Below, piece by piece: positions 63,930-64,000 of a stretch of 64,000 nt of DNA. The notes beneath the pieces are model-generated. The model ran no database searches. It had not been told where the DNA came from and saw nothing but the letters and a program-made list of their open reading frames with translations. Each line of letters starts with the position of its first letter. The first letter of the stretch is position 1. Source of the DNA: Ornithodoros turicata (Eukaryota; Arthropoda; Arachnida; Ixodida; Argasidae); NCBI RefSeq assembly GCF_037126465.1, contig NC_088201.1:140804376-140868375 (forward strand). The letters run 5' to 3'. The translations under genes were made by a program, and so were the position numbers.

Positions 63930-64000
63930 GTCATTGTAAAAAGATTTGTAGATGATCTGGTTTGAGACTTCGTGTTGTGTCTGTCCCTTCGTGTTCCCTA

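Overview
The window is eukaryotic, repeat-dense DNA from an animal, most likely an arachnid such as a tick. That guess rests on the mix of Penelope, Gypsy, Copia, MULE and Polinton families and on TATA boxes, AATAAA signals and 56-57 nt introns; no host gene identifies the species. Apart from a decayed THAP-domain exon near the left edge I recognise no host gene. Almost everything supported here is a mobile element, and many are nested.

Layout: 0-3.9 kb holds THAP debris and a 628-bp MITE. 3.97-7.56 kb is a Penelope-like element (RT plus GIY-YIG) split by a LINE tail and by a MULE with a 10-bp target duplication. 7.6-13.4 kb is a minus-strand Gypsy relic split by a young Copia element (5-bp duplication ATTAT) whose gag-protease half is inverted. 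13.5-15.6 kb looks like an orphan terminal repeat of a second Polinton family. 15.66-35.1 kb is another Gypsy relic, invaded by a ~0.94-kb repeat, which was itself invaded by a 15.47-kb Polinton (18286-33758). 38-43 kb holds a hammerhead-like motif, an unoccupied copy of the Polinton target, a hAT-type MITE and Gypsy/LTR debris. 42.9-47.8 kb has a minus-strand Gypsy with intact pol abutting a second Gypsy. 50-61.3 kb has three inverted-repeat elements and a LINE RT relic. A near-perfect 53-58 bp hairpin lies at 63.8 kb.

The Polinton is the main system. It has 1.27-kb terminal inverted repeats starting with AG, a 6-bp duplication CTTAAC, a protein-primed-type family B DNA polymerase (one frameshift), a DD35E integrase with a C-terminal chromodomain, a packaging ATPase, an adenain-like protease, a jelly-roll major capsid protein and a second structural protein, plus seven small proteins of unknown or uncertain role. 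Together these encode replication, integration and virion assembly. Eight minus-strand genes are packed with overlapping stops and starts. Two further small genes, visible only after removing 56-57 nt introns, are tandem paralogues with a shared Cys-Gly-Gly-Leu-Trp-Ser motif. The intergenic region upstream of them carries three modules of 10-bp units resembling p53-family half-sites, each closed by TGACGTCA.

Gene calls rest on reading motifs by eye. No database search was possible.
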